From: Fibrobacter succinogenes
GTDB taxonomy: Bacteria; Fibrobacterota; Fibrobacteria; Fibrobacterales; Fibrobacteraceae
Length of the DNA stretch: 64,000 nucleotides
Direction: 5' to 3'
Assembly (NCBI GenBank): GCA_902776765.1
Contig: CACYRP010000003.1
Location: 153,996-217,995 of the forward strand
Shown here: positions 50,155-57,959 of the stretch, in pieces
Numbering within the stretch: position 1 is the first letter of the stretch
Layout: each line of letters begins with the position of its first letter
Translations under genes and position numbers: made by a program
Notes under the pieces: model-generated
Told to the model about the DNA's origin: nothing
The model's database searches: none
What the model saw: only the letters and a program-made list of their open reading frames with translations

Positions 50155-51447
50155 ATGAATTTAAAAACGATGTTTGGCATTGGTCTTGTTGGCTTTGGTC
50201 TCGCCTTTGCTCAGGATGGCTCTTATGAATCCACACAGATGGCACAATCCTTGAGTGAATCGGAACTCCAGAAACAGGAAGAACAAGCCGCCGCTTCTGA
50301 AAGTTTGACTTCTCCGGTTGCTTTTGTAAAACCAGATATTCCGAAGGAATCCAAGCGTTCTCCATTCAATGCTATTCTGCATGGCAAGTCCTATAACAGA
50401 CATAGCAATATGGCTGCTGCTAACAACACGGACCTTTTGCTCACGTATCCGAACTTGTTTGCCAATCGTAAGTTCTTCTACATTGAACCGACCAACAAGT
50501 TGGGTATTGTTTCTCTTGGTTCTTTCTTCACGGCTTTCGATATTACGAAGGCTCCGCATGGTGATAATCAACAGCTTGGCCGTCTTACTCTCGGTTATGC
50601 AGTTCCTGGTTTCGGTGTCTATATTAGAGCAGGCCTTGGTCGCGATAAAGTCACCAATGATAATAATCGTAACATTAATGTTGAAGGAAATCCAAACGAT
50701 GTGGTTGCGCCTGGTAAAAGATCGAAAACTTTTGGTGGTGATGACTGGGCAGCATCTATTGCCAAGAGTTTCTTGGGCATGAATATCGCTGCAGATGTTG
50801 ACTGGCTTACTGTTAGGGATCAGATTCACGTAGAACCGGATGTCGGTCCTGAAACTGAAGAGCATTACGATAGCCTCACGGTTAACTTGAGCTTGACCAA
50901 CGCTCCGACGGCAAAGAACTTTACCTGGACTCTTGGTGCAAGATTTATTAGCTTCAATGGCGAAAGAGAAGTTGATGACGATGTTGTTGCTGATAATGAT
51001 AGCTTAGATTCCTTCTGGGAAATTGATCCGTACATTCGCGCTGGTCTTTCTGTTCTTGAAAATGAAAATGCCCGTATTCTCCTTGGTGCTGCAGCAATCG
51101 TTTCTTACAGACACTTTGATGATCCGCTTGATCGTTATGCTCTTACCACTGTTCTCCAGCCGAGCATGCTTGGTGAAGTTTTCTTAGGCGAAAACAAGAA
51201 CTTCATGTTCTATGGTGAAGTCGGTTATGACTGGGTTGTTTTCCGTTACATGAAGGATGACGACGCTGATTATTCCAGGATGATGGATGTGATGAACTCC
51301 GTTAATGCTTCTGTTGGTTTCCGTTACCAGTACAAGGATTTCCTTGCTGTTGAACTCGGTCTCGGCGAAAAGCTCTTCACGGGTCTTGGAAACTTCTTCC
51401 AGGCTGATGGCACGTTCATTGATTTCAGCGCTATGATTCGCTTCTAG
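50155..51447 (+). CDS. outer-membrane beta-barrel protein, unknown
   Basis: A 430-residue exported protein: signal peptide MNLKTMFGIGLVGFGLAFAQ and a Gln/Glu/Ser-rich stretch (~22-55), then a barrel with repeated strands and short turns (GRLTLGYAVPGFGVYIRAGL, FMFYGEVGYDWVVF, VGFRYQYKDFLAVELGLG), ending FIDFSAMIRF with terminal Phe. AAGGAAATCGT precedes the ATG. I know no function. Strong even codon use suggests a main outer-membrane protein. Confidence 0.72.
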   Translation: MNLKTMFGIGLVGFGLAFAQDGSYESTQMAQSLSESELQKQEEQAAASESLTSPVAFVKPDIPKESKRSPFNAILHGKSYNRHSNMAAANNTDLLLTYPNLFANRKFFYIEPTNKLGIVSLGSFFTAFDITKAPHGDNQQLGRLTLGYAVPGFGVYIRAGLGRDKVTNDNNRNINVEGNPNDVVAPGKRSKTFGGDDWAASIAKSFLGMNIAADVDWLTVRDQIHVEPDVGPETEEHYDSLTVNLSLTNAPTAKNFTWTLGARFISFNGEREVDDDVVADNDSLDSFWEIDPYIRAGLSVLENENARILLGAAAIVSYRHFDDPLDRYALTTVLQPSMLGEVFLGENKNFMFYGEVGYDWVVFRYMKDDDADYSRMMDVMNSVNASVGFRYQYKDFLAVELGLGEKLFTGLGNFFQADGTFIDFSAMIRF

Positions 51448-51470
51448 CTTTTAGTCGAAATTACGCTAAA

Positions 51471-51496
51471 GACGCCTCCAGCCGGAGGCGTCTTTT
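51471..51496 (+). terminator. terminator of the barrel gene
   Basis: GACGCCTC and GAGGCGTC form a perfect eight-base stem around CAGCCG, followed by TTTT. Confidence 0.87.
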
Positions 51497-51534
51497 CGTA
51501 TTTATAACTGTTTGAAACCTCTTTGGAGGATGAC

Positions 51535-51566
51535 AAAAAAGAGCCTAGCGTGAGCTAGACTCTTTT
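51535..51566. terminator. bidirectional terminator between barrel gene and asd
   Basis: GAGCCTAGC and GCTAGACTC (one G-T pair) around GTGA, with six A before and TTTT after. On the minus strand it terminates asd. Confidence 0.82.
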
Positions 51567-51601
51567 CAATAGCGATTGCGCTTGTAAGCCGAATCGGACG
51601 A

Positions 51602-52591
51602 TTACAGGCGTTCTGCAATCTGGACGGCGTTGAGAGCTGCACCCTTGCGAATCTGGTCGCCAACAATCCAGATGTTCATGCCGTTGTCGCAAGCGAGGTC
51701 CTTACGGATACGACCGACGTAGATATCATCCGTGCCCATGAGGTTAAGCGGCATCGGGTAGACGTTGTTTGCCGGATCGTCGCAGAGCTGGAGGCCTTCG
51801 CCTTTCTTGATAGCGTTACGGACTTCTTCGACTGTGAGTGCGCGTTCCGTTTCGAAGCTGATAGCTTCGGAATGGCAGCGGAGTGCAGAAACGCGGACGC
51901 AAGTAGCAGCGCAGCGGACATCGCTGTGCATGATCTTCTGCGTTTCGTTGAACATCTTCATCTCTTCCTTGGTGTAGCCGTTGTCGGTGAACACGTCAAT
52001 GTGCGGGATGAGGTTGTAGGCGAGCTGGTGGGCGAACTTCTTCACGGTGACCGGCTTGCCTTCGACGATTTCCTGATACTGCTGCTTGAGTTCGGCCATG
52101 CCTGTTGCACCGGCACCGCTTGCACTCTGGTAAGAAGAAACGTGAATGGTCTTGATCTTGCTCAAGTCGTTGATCGGCTTGAGGGCGACAACCATCATGA
52201 TGGTTGTGCAGTTCGGGTTAGCGATAATGCCCTTGTGGAGCTTGATGTCTTCCGGGTTTACTTCCGGGACAACGAGCGGTACGTTCGGATCCATGCGGAA
52301 AAAGCTCGTGTTGTCGACGACGACAGCGCCTGCGTCAACAGCGATAGGAGCGAATTCCTTGGAAACGCTTGCACCTGCAGAAGAGAGCACGAGGTCAACA
52401 CCCTTGAAAGCATCCTTGCAAGTGAGTTCAACTTTGAGCTTTTCACCCTTGAATTCATATTCGCGACCGACGCTGCGTTCGGATGCGAGAAGCTTCAAGT
52501 TCTGAAGCGGAAAGTTACGTTGTTCAAGAATCTTGAGGAGTTCCTGACCTACTGCGCCGGTGGCGCCCATGATCGCTACGTTACGAATCAT
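51602..52591 (-). CDS. asd: aspartate-semialdehyde dehydrogenase
   Basis: A 329-residue NADPH enzyme of the lysine/threonine/methionine pathway. GATGAVGQELL is the nucleotide loop, Cys128 in ANPNCTTIMM is the catalytic cysteine, and CVRVSALRCHSEAISFE carries the substrate Arg and His. It lies 21 bases after the membrane protein and 36 more from ssb, so ssb-membrane gene-asd is one operon. Confidence 0.93.
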   Translation of the reverse strand: MIRNVAIMGATGAVGQELLKILEQRNFPLQNLKLLASERSVGREYEFKGEKLKVELTCKDAFKGVDLVLSSAGASVSKEFAPIAVDAGAVVVDNTSFFRMDPNVPLVVPEVNPEDIKLHKGIIANPNCTTIMMVVALKPINDLSKIKTIHVSSYQSASGAGATGMAELKQQYQEIVEGKPVTVKKFAHQLAYNLIPHIDVFTDNGYTKEEMKMFNETQKIMHSDVRCAATCVRVSALRCHSEAISFETERALTVEEVRNAIKKGEGLQLCDDPANNVYPMPLNLMGTDDIYVGRIRKDLACDNGMNIWIVGDQIRKGAALNAVQIAERL

Positions 52592-52612
52592 AGATTTAAC
52601 CTTTGTTTTTAC

Positions 52613-53548
52613 TTATTGTTGAGGTTGATTGTTCGTTTTTAAATTTTGAATGATCTTGTTGAATTTATCGACATGCCTTCTGGCAATCACAATCAAGTCG
52701 TGAGCCTGTGCGTATTTTTTTCTTGCTTCTTCTGGATCTTCCAAAAGGCAATAAGAGTACAACACGTGGGTTGCGCTGCGAATTGTTTCTGAAGCTTGAA
52801 CAAGTTCTGTATGAGCTTCACGAGCTTCAAGCGGGTGGAAAATCCCAATAGCCTTGCGGTTCAGCGTTGTTGCCCTGTTGTTGATGGCTAGTGCCTGTTG
52901 GCTCCGCTTTTCGCGTTCCATCTCGCCGGCATTGGCTTCCATGGGTTCGAACGAACTCACAGCATGCATGATGTCAAACATTTTATCTACGATAGATTCT
53001 GCCTTGTCTGCATAAGTATCAAGGCGGTCCATCACTTCAGGAGCGAGTTCAACATCATCATCGACGTTTTGTGCTGAGGCTTGATCTTTACCTTGTTCCT
53101 TATTTTCGTTGTACGCATTATCAAAAGACGAAATGTAATCCTCGTACTTTTTGTTATGCGTTACAAGTTCGGTTGGGGAATAGGATGATGTAAGAACTAA
53201 GGCCGGACGTTCAAAACACGCCGTTCCTATACAGCCAGTCAGCATGCAAAAAGAGAAGAGAAGGAACTGTACTCGGGCAGACCATTCTTCAGTTTGCACT
53301 AAGCAAAGAATACCGAACAGAAAAAGCAAAAAGAACGACAGCAAAATACCACCTTCGACATTTTGGACGATGATGGTATTTTTCACGAAATAGAATAAGC
53401 AGTCTATTACAATCGAGAGCGTTGAAAGAATCGCTCCAGCGAATTTCGTATTACGCCCACAAGTTGTTGCCGTAGCGAATATCGTTACGAACGAGATCCC
53501 TAGCGGCAACGCATAGATAAGCGTTATTTCTGCAATTCCTTGATTCAT
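52613..53548 (-). CDS. membrane protein with C-terminal helical domain
   Basis: A 311-residue protein with four membrane helices in the first ~115 residues (ALPLGISFVTIFATA, ILLSFFLLFLFGILCLV, FLLFSFCMLTGCIGTA among them), an acidic linker (NVDDDVELAPEV) and a long helical, probably coiled-coil C-terminus ending LKTNNQPQQ. It starts 15 bases after ssb. I do not recognise the family; position in the ssb-asd operon gives no direct clue. Confidence 0.6.
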   Translation of the reverse strand: MNQGIAEITLIYALPLGISFVTIFATATTCGRNTKFAGAILSTLSIVIDCLFYFVKNTIIVQNVEGGILLSFFLLFLFGILCLVQTEEWSARVQFLLFSFCMLTGCIGTACFERPALVLTSSYSPTELVTHNKKYEDYISSFDNAYNENKEQGKDQASAQNVDDDVELAPEVMDRLDTYADKAESIVDKMFDIMHAVSSFEPMEANAGEMEREKRSQQALAINNRATTLNRKAIGIFHPLEAREAHTELVQASETIRSATHVLYSYCLLEDPEEARKKYAQAHDLIVIARRHVDKFNKIIQNLKTNNQPQQ

Positions 53549-53563
53549 CCAGAGAGTCTTGAA

Positions 53564-54043
53564 TTAGAACGGAAGATCGACGTCTTCTTCGGCCATGCCC
53601 GCATCATAGGCCGGAGCGCTATTCTGCTGCATTCCGTTAAAGCTGTTCGGTTGGAAACTGTTGGCCTGGCTAAAGCCGCCTGCAGCCGGAGCACCGCCCT
53701 GACCACGCGGAGTGAGGAGCTGGAATGTGTCCATGTTGATTTCGGTGACATAACGCTTTTGGCCGCTAGTCTGATCTGTCCAGCTGCGGTTGGTGAGGGA
53801 ACCTTCAACGTAAAGGCTCATGCCTTTGCGAATACCAAGTTGTTCAACGATATCTGCTATTTTGCCCCAGCCAATAATGTTGTGCCAATCAGTCTGTTCT
53901 TTCTGTTCGCCATTGTTATCACGATAGCGGCGAGATGTTGCGAGAGAAAAAGAAACACGCTTACGACCACCATTAGGATTGACGCGGACTTCCGGATCCT
54001 TGCCAATGTTACCGATGAGCATAACCTTATTCAAATAAGCCAT
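53564..54043 (-). CDS. ssb: single-stranded DNA-binding protein
   Basis: A 159-residue SSB: OB fold with MAYLNKVMLIGNIGKDPEVR, TDWHNIIGWGKIADIVEQ and GMSLYVEGSLTNRSW, then a Gly/Gln/Asn-rich linker and the acidic tip EEDVDLPF, which recruits partner proteins. First gene of its operon. Confidence 0.95.
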   Translation of the reverse strand: MAYLNKVMLIGNIGKDPEVRVNPNGGRKRVSFSLATSRRYRDNNGEQKEQTDWHNIIGWGKIADIVEQLGIRKGMSLYVEGSLTNRSWTDQTSGQKRYVTEINMDTFQLLTPRGQGGAPAAGGFSQANSFQPNSFNGMQQNSAPAYDAGMAEEDVDLPF

Positions 54044-54164
54044 ATTATTATCCTATTTTAATTTTTTGAATTTTCGGAATCAAAAATACAAAAAGTAATT
54101 TGACAGTTTTGTGTCAAAAAACAAAAAAATTAACGAAAAACCAATAATTTTTAGGGATTTAACT

Positions 54165-54191
54165 AAAAACCATGTGGGATAAACCACATGG
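54165..54191 (-). terminator. terminator of beta-glucanase gene
   Basis: CCATGTGG and CCACATGG form a perfect stem around TTTATC on the minus strand, followed by TTTTT. It lies 40 bases after the beta-glucanase stop. Confidence 0.87.
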
Positions 54192-54231
54192 CCTTTGCAA
54201 TAAAGAGAATTATAAAGAGAAACAGCCACGA

Positions 54232-55326
54232 TTAGTATTCAAAGTTCACGCGGTAACGCTTGTGACCGTTCGGTGTGACCTTGGCTCCCTTGGCGTTCAC
54301 GAGATTGCGGTGTTCCTTTACTACGGTCGGAGTCGTGCGGATTGCGCGAATGGCATTTGTTTCGCTAGAAGAGCTTGGCGGAATAATCTGTTCGCTGCTG
54401 GAGGATGCAACGCTGCTTGAAGATGCCGGTGCGCTAGAAGAACTTGCAGGCGTGCTGCTCGACGAAGCTACACTACTGCTAGATACAACTGGCGGTTGTT
54501 CGTTATCTTTCGGAACTTGTCCGTTAAATCCTTCTTGGCCTTTTTTGGTAAGTGCGATGATTGCCATGCCGTCCTTCGTGAATATGTTGCTCGGGCTGAT
54601 ATCGACGCGGTTGCCGTCAAATGTCCAGTCGCCCTTGCTCCAGCGGCGATTATCGAATGTGTCGAAGTCGTCGGTCCAGAGAAGCTTGAAGTCGGTGCCA
54701 TTGTCGCCTTGACCCGGCTTGTATTCATAGACCTTCACCCAGTTAATGAATTGGTAAACCGGGAGAATGTTGTCGTTCCATGCGCCGACCCAGCCTGCAT
54801 CTTCGTGGGACCACAGATTGAAGCGAAGCCCCTGCGGTTTCTTGCCTAAATCTTGCACCTGGTTCTTGTCGCCCTGACCTTTAACGGTCTTGCGGACAAC
54901 TTGTCCATCGAGCGTCCATGCAACATAATCGGGTGTCCATTCCATGCCATACGTGTGGAATGATTGGTTAGAGGCGGGATTAATCGTGTGATGTTTTTCG
55001 CTAGTCACCTTGCGATCCGGCTGGCCATCACCGGGACCGTAACCTGTAATAATGTTAGACTGGAAACTGTTTGGGTTTTTGCCCAAAATTTCGATATCCA
55101 CTTCGACCCAAGGCTCGTTACCACCTAAATAGGAGTCGTTGTGATAAAGAAACATGGAACTAACAGTTCCTGAGCCGGCAGCCATTTGCATGCGTGCCTC
55201 GAACTTACCGTACATCCATGTATCATTGGTATAAAGTTCAGCTCCGCTATATTGCTTTGCGCTTACAGCTGCAGTGAGCGCTGCGACGACAAGCGCACTC
55301 TTGACTGCTGTCTTCTTGATATTCAT
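54232..55326 (-). CDS. 1,3-1,4-beta-glucanase (lichenase), circularly permuted GH16
   Basis: A 364-residue secreted glucanase that cuts mixed-linkage beta-glucan. Signal peptide ends AVSAK. The GH16 catalytic motif WVEVDIEIL gives Glu75, Asp77 and Glu79 close to the N-terminus, and the strand with KGDWTFDGNRVD is at the C-side of the domain, the permuted order known from the F. succinogenes enzyme. A Ser-rich linker (SSSSVASSSSTPASSSS) and a basic end (HRNLVNAKGAKV, GHKRYRVNFEY) follow, as in that protein. ATG 55326 is chosen for GGAGG. The leader carries tandem repeats (55355-55476). Confidence 0.95.
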   Translation of the reverse strand: MNIKKTAVKSALVVAALTAAVSAKQYSGAELYTNDTWMYGKFEARMQMAAGSGTVSSMFLYHNDSYLGGNEPWVEVDIEILGKNPNSFQSNIITGYGPGDGQPDRKVTSEKHHTINPASNQSFHTYGMEWTPDYVAWTLDGQVVRKTVKGQGDKNQVQDLGKKPQGLRFNLWSHEDAGWVGAWNDNILPVYQFINWVKVYEYKPGQGDNGTDFKLLWTDDFDTFDNRRWSKGDWTFDGNRVDISPSNIFTKDGMAIIALTKKGQEGFNGQVPKDNEQPPVVSSSSVASSSSTPASSSSAPASSSSVASSSSEQIIPPSSSSETNAIRAIRTTPTVVKEHRNLVNAKGAKVTPNGHKRYRVNFEY

Positions 55327-55354
55327 TATGCCTCCAACGAGAATTCGATAAAAA

Positions 55355-55476
55355 CATCCCACACACCAAGTTGGTCCCATGCACCAATAGCATCCCACAC
55401 ACCAAAATATCCCACGCACCAAAGTGATCTAATGCAACAAAACATCCCATGCACCGACCAAACATCCTATCTCACT
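55355..55476 (-). repeat. degenerate ~18-base tandem repeats in the beta-glucanase leader
   Basis: On the minus strand, units of the form TTGGTGYRTGGGATGTT (six, the second strongly changed) run from 55476 to 55355, directly before the ribosome site of the GH16 gene. Successive units differ at the R/Y positions. It lies where transcript leader or promoter would be. Confidence 0.75.
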
Positions 55477-55553
55477 AGTCAAAAAATAAGTTAGTTTGGA
55501 GGCCTTACCAATGCTTTCAAATGTGCTTGTGAAATATTCTGTATCGACTGTAT

Positions 55554-55580
55554 TAAAAAAGACCCCTTGCGGAGTCCTTT
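55554..55580 (-). terminator. terminator of the esterase gene
   Basis: On the minus strand GGACTCC-GCAA-GGGGTC (G-T pair) is followed by TTTTTT. Seen as for the esterase gene's 3' end, 30 bases after its stop. Confidence 0.65.
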
Positions 55581-55608
55581 TGAAAACTTTTGTAAATAAA
55601 ACTGATTT

Positions 55609-56943
55609 TTACTTGTTTACGCTAAAGCGGATTACTTTTTCGCCTTGTACTTTCAGCATGTAAACGCCATTGCGGAGAGAACTCAAGTCAACGGATTCGC
55701 CGGCGGAGACGCGTCCAATTAAAGTTGAACGGCCACGAAGGTCAACAACGCTGTAATTTAAGCTGTTCCCGCGAGAGACGCTAAAGCGCAAATTGCCATG
55801 GTCCATTTGGATTGCAGAATGGTGGGCGAGGGCAAACGTGCGCGATTTGATGGCGGTTGTGCCCGTAGACGAGGCTAGCTTGTAAAGGAAATTGAAAACC
55901 TTTTCCTTCACCGGAGTTTCGTATTCGTCTTTATCGTAAAATTCGTGTTTAACGCCTTCGACAAAATAGGATTCGTGTTCGATGTTTTGGGCGGTTAAAA
56001 TAGAGTCGATGACAAAGCTGCCGTAAAGTGTTGGGGTTTCGACGTTCAATTTCATGCCGTTCATAGAGATTCCGCCGCTGAGAGGGCGACCTGTCTTGAA
56101 GAGAACGGTTGCATCGGCTGTTCCGTGGGCAAGGAATACCGGAGTATTGTTGTTGCCTATGAGGTTTGGATTGTGAATGCCACCCCATAAAGCGACGACG
56201 CCGTTAGCGTGGGCATCAAAGCCTTGTTCTCCATAAAGATCGATGACGCCTAGTTCTGGTGCGCCTTCTTTTTTGATGTAACTTGGAAAATCCGCTTCGG
56301 TCTTAGCGTAAATATTTTCGAGAGAAAGGATGGCGCCAGCGCTATTGCCCATGAGGTAAATGCGGTTTGGGTCAATGCCGAGCGTTGATGCATTCTTGCG
56401 CATGTAGCGGACTGCTGCACCAATGTCTTGTACGCCGCGATAAACGGTACGTGCAAAATTGACGCTATCGATGCTTAAATCCGTGGTCGCTCCTGAAACT
56501 GTAACTCCGCGACGATACTGGATGGACGCAGTCACAAAGCCTCGTGCTGCAAGGGAATCGCAAAAGTTTACGGTTTGTTGGTCGGTGTCGTCTTTTGCTC
56601 CTGCGATCATGGAGCCTCCATGACTAACAATGACGACTGCGCGGTTCGTTTCCGTATCACCCTTGGGCGTGTAAAGGTCCAATAACAACGGCTTGTTTGC
56701 AACATCGTTTTCGTTATTGTAGAAATAGATGTAATTTCCAGTATTGGAGTAAATCATATCCATCAGCGCGTGAGGAGAATTTAGGTGTGGAACATCGGCT
56801 GCAAAAGTGATGTCTTTAGTCTTTTCGACAGCGAACATGCGGTCTTTGTAGCGAGTTTCTGCCGAATTTGCCGTTGTTGCGCATAAAGCGAATGTTGCAA
56901 AAGTGACAAGAATATCCTTCTTAATGGAGTTATGAGAAATCAT
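55609..56943 (-). CDS. secreted alpha/beta-hydrolase esterase with C-terminal sorting-like domain
   Basis: A 444-residue exported esterase. Signal peptide ends TTANSAE. The hydrolase shows the oxyanion motif VSHGGSMIAG, nucleophile Ser in GNSAGAILS, a Asp in HGTADATV and His in GVKHEFYD, as in BD-FAE-type feruloyl/acetyl esterases. The last ~75 residues (LRFSVSRGNSLNYSVVDLRG, GVYMLKVQGEKVIRFSVNK) look like a type IX secretion C-terminal domain. The neighbouring glucanase supports a role in plant-wall breakdown; the ester cut is not known. Confidence 0.78.
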   Translation of the reverse strand: MISHNSIKKDILVTFATFALCATTANSAETRYKDRMFAVEKTKDITFAADVPHLNSPHALMDMIYSNTGNYIYFYNNENDVANKPLLLDLYTPKGDTETNRAVVIVSHGGSMIAGAKDDTDQQTVNFCDSLAARGFVTASIQYRRGVTVSGATTDLSIDSVNFARTVYRGVQDIGAAVRYMRKNASTLGIDPNRIYLMGNSAGAILSLENIYAKTEADFPSYIKKEGAPELGVIDLYGEQGFDAHANGVVALWGGIHNPNLIGNNNTPVFLAHGTADATVLFKTGRPLSGGISMNGMKLNVETPTLYGSFVIDSILTAQNIEHESYFVEGVKHEFYDKDEYETPVKEKVFNFLYKLASSTGTTAIKSRTFALAHHSAIQMDHGNLRFSVSRGNSLNYSVVDLRGRSTLIGRVSAGESVDLSSLRNGVYMLKVQGEKVIRFSVNK

Positions 56944-57069
56944 TGTATTCTCTTGAAAAATGATATGAAAATATAGAATAAATTTATTCGCTATGTAAAT
57001 TGTTTAGATATTTTTTGTAAGTTGAATGTAACCTTGTAATGTGATTATATTGTAAAACGGAGGTGCAAA

Positions 57070-57651
57070 ATGAAGGTTATCTTGTTTAACGGCAGCCGTC
57101 GCGAAAACGGTTGCACTTATACGGCTCTGAACATCGTCGCAAACCAGCTCAAGGCCGCCGGAATCGAAACGAAAATCGTGTTTGTCGGTGGGCGAGTGCT
57201 CAAGGGCGAGGTGAATGAAGTTGTCCATGAAGCGAAGGAACTCTTGGCATCGGCGGACGGCGTCGTTTACGGTTCTCCGGTTTATTACGCCTCTCCGAGT
57301 GGCGAAATGCTGATGTTCCTTGACCGACTTTATGGTATTGCGGAAGCAAATCTGTTGTTCAAGCCGGCAGCAAATGTGGTCTCGGCTCGTCGTGCGGGGA
57401 CGACTGCATCCCTCGATGTGCTCAACAAGTACCCAACTTATGCGCAACAGCCGCTGGTGACTTCGCGCTATTGGAACATGGTCCATGGTTCAAATCCGGA
57501 AGATGTGCTGAAGGACGAAGAAGGCGTGCAAATTATGAAGGAGCTGGGTCGCAATATGGCATGGCTCCTCAAGAGCATTGAAGCGGGCAAGCAGGCGGGC
57601 GTGACGCAGCCGGATGCCAAGCAGAAAGTCTATACCAATTTCATTCGATAA
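57070..57651 (+). CDS. NADPH-dependent FMN reductase / flavodoxin-like protein
   Basis: A 193-residue flavodoxin-fold protein. FNGSRRENGCTYTAL binds the FMN phosphate, and YGSPVYYASPSGEMLMFLDR holds the isoalloxazine. It lacks the Cys pair of iron-sulfur flavoproteins except one Cys in GCTY. The C-terminus (GKQAGVTQPDAKQKVYTNFIR) is typical of NAD(P)H-dependent oxidoreductases in anaerobes. Electron partner is unknown. A repeat tract follows its stop. Confidence 0.83.
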   Translation: MKVILFNGSRRENGCTYTALNIVANQLKAAGIETKIVFVGGRVLKGEVNEVVHEAKELLASADGVVYGSPVYYASPSGEMLMFLDRLYGIAEANLLFKPAANVVSARRAGTTASLDVLNKYPTYAQQPLVTSRYWNMVHGSNPEDVLKDEEGVQIMKELGRNMAWLLKSIEAGKQAGVTQPDAKQKVYTNFIR

Positions 57652-57670
57652 TTTTATCGGAATGATTTGT

Positions 57671-57860
57671 AGGGATGCCGCGCGGGGAACGTCCGCGCGA
57701 TAAGTTTAATCGCGAGATGCGGTCGGAATGTGTTGTATCGAGATGCTGTGTTATTTCAGGATGCCGCACTATTTTTGAGATGCAATTGAAATGTGCAGCG
57801 CAGTTTCGAGATGTAGTGCTGTATTGAAAAGTCGCGCGGGGTGCGCATCCTTTTTTCGAA
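57671..57860. repeat. degenerate GAGATGC tandem tract upstream of bioA
   Basis: Units such as CGCGAGATGCGGTCGG, TCGAGATGCTGTGTTATTT, CAGGATGCCGCACTATTTT, GAGATGCAATTG and TCGAGATGTAGTGCTG repeat every 20-30 bases from 57671 to 57830, with a CCGCGCG...CGCGCGA palindrome at the left. The tract separates the reductase gene from bioA. Confidence 0.6.
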
Positions 57861-57959
57861 GGCATTCTTTTCATGTAACGAAAAAAATGCTGCAATAGGC
57901 GTAGTCTATAACCTGGAGGTGGCGACACTCCCGGGCGCTTTTTCTATATTGCGCCTCAA

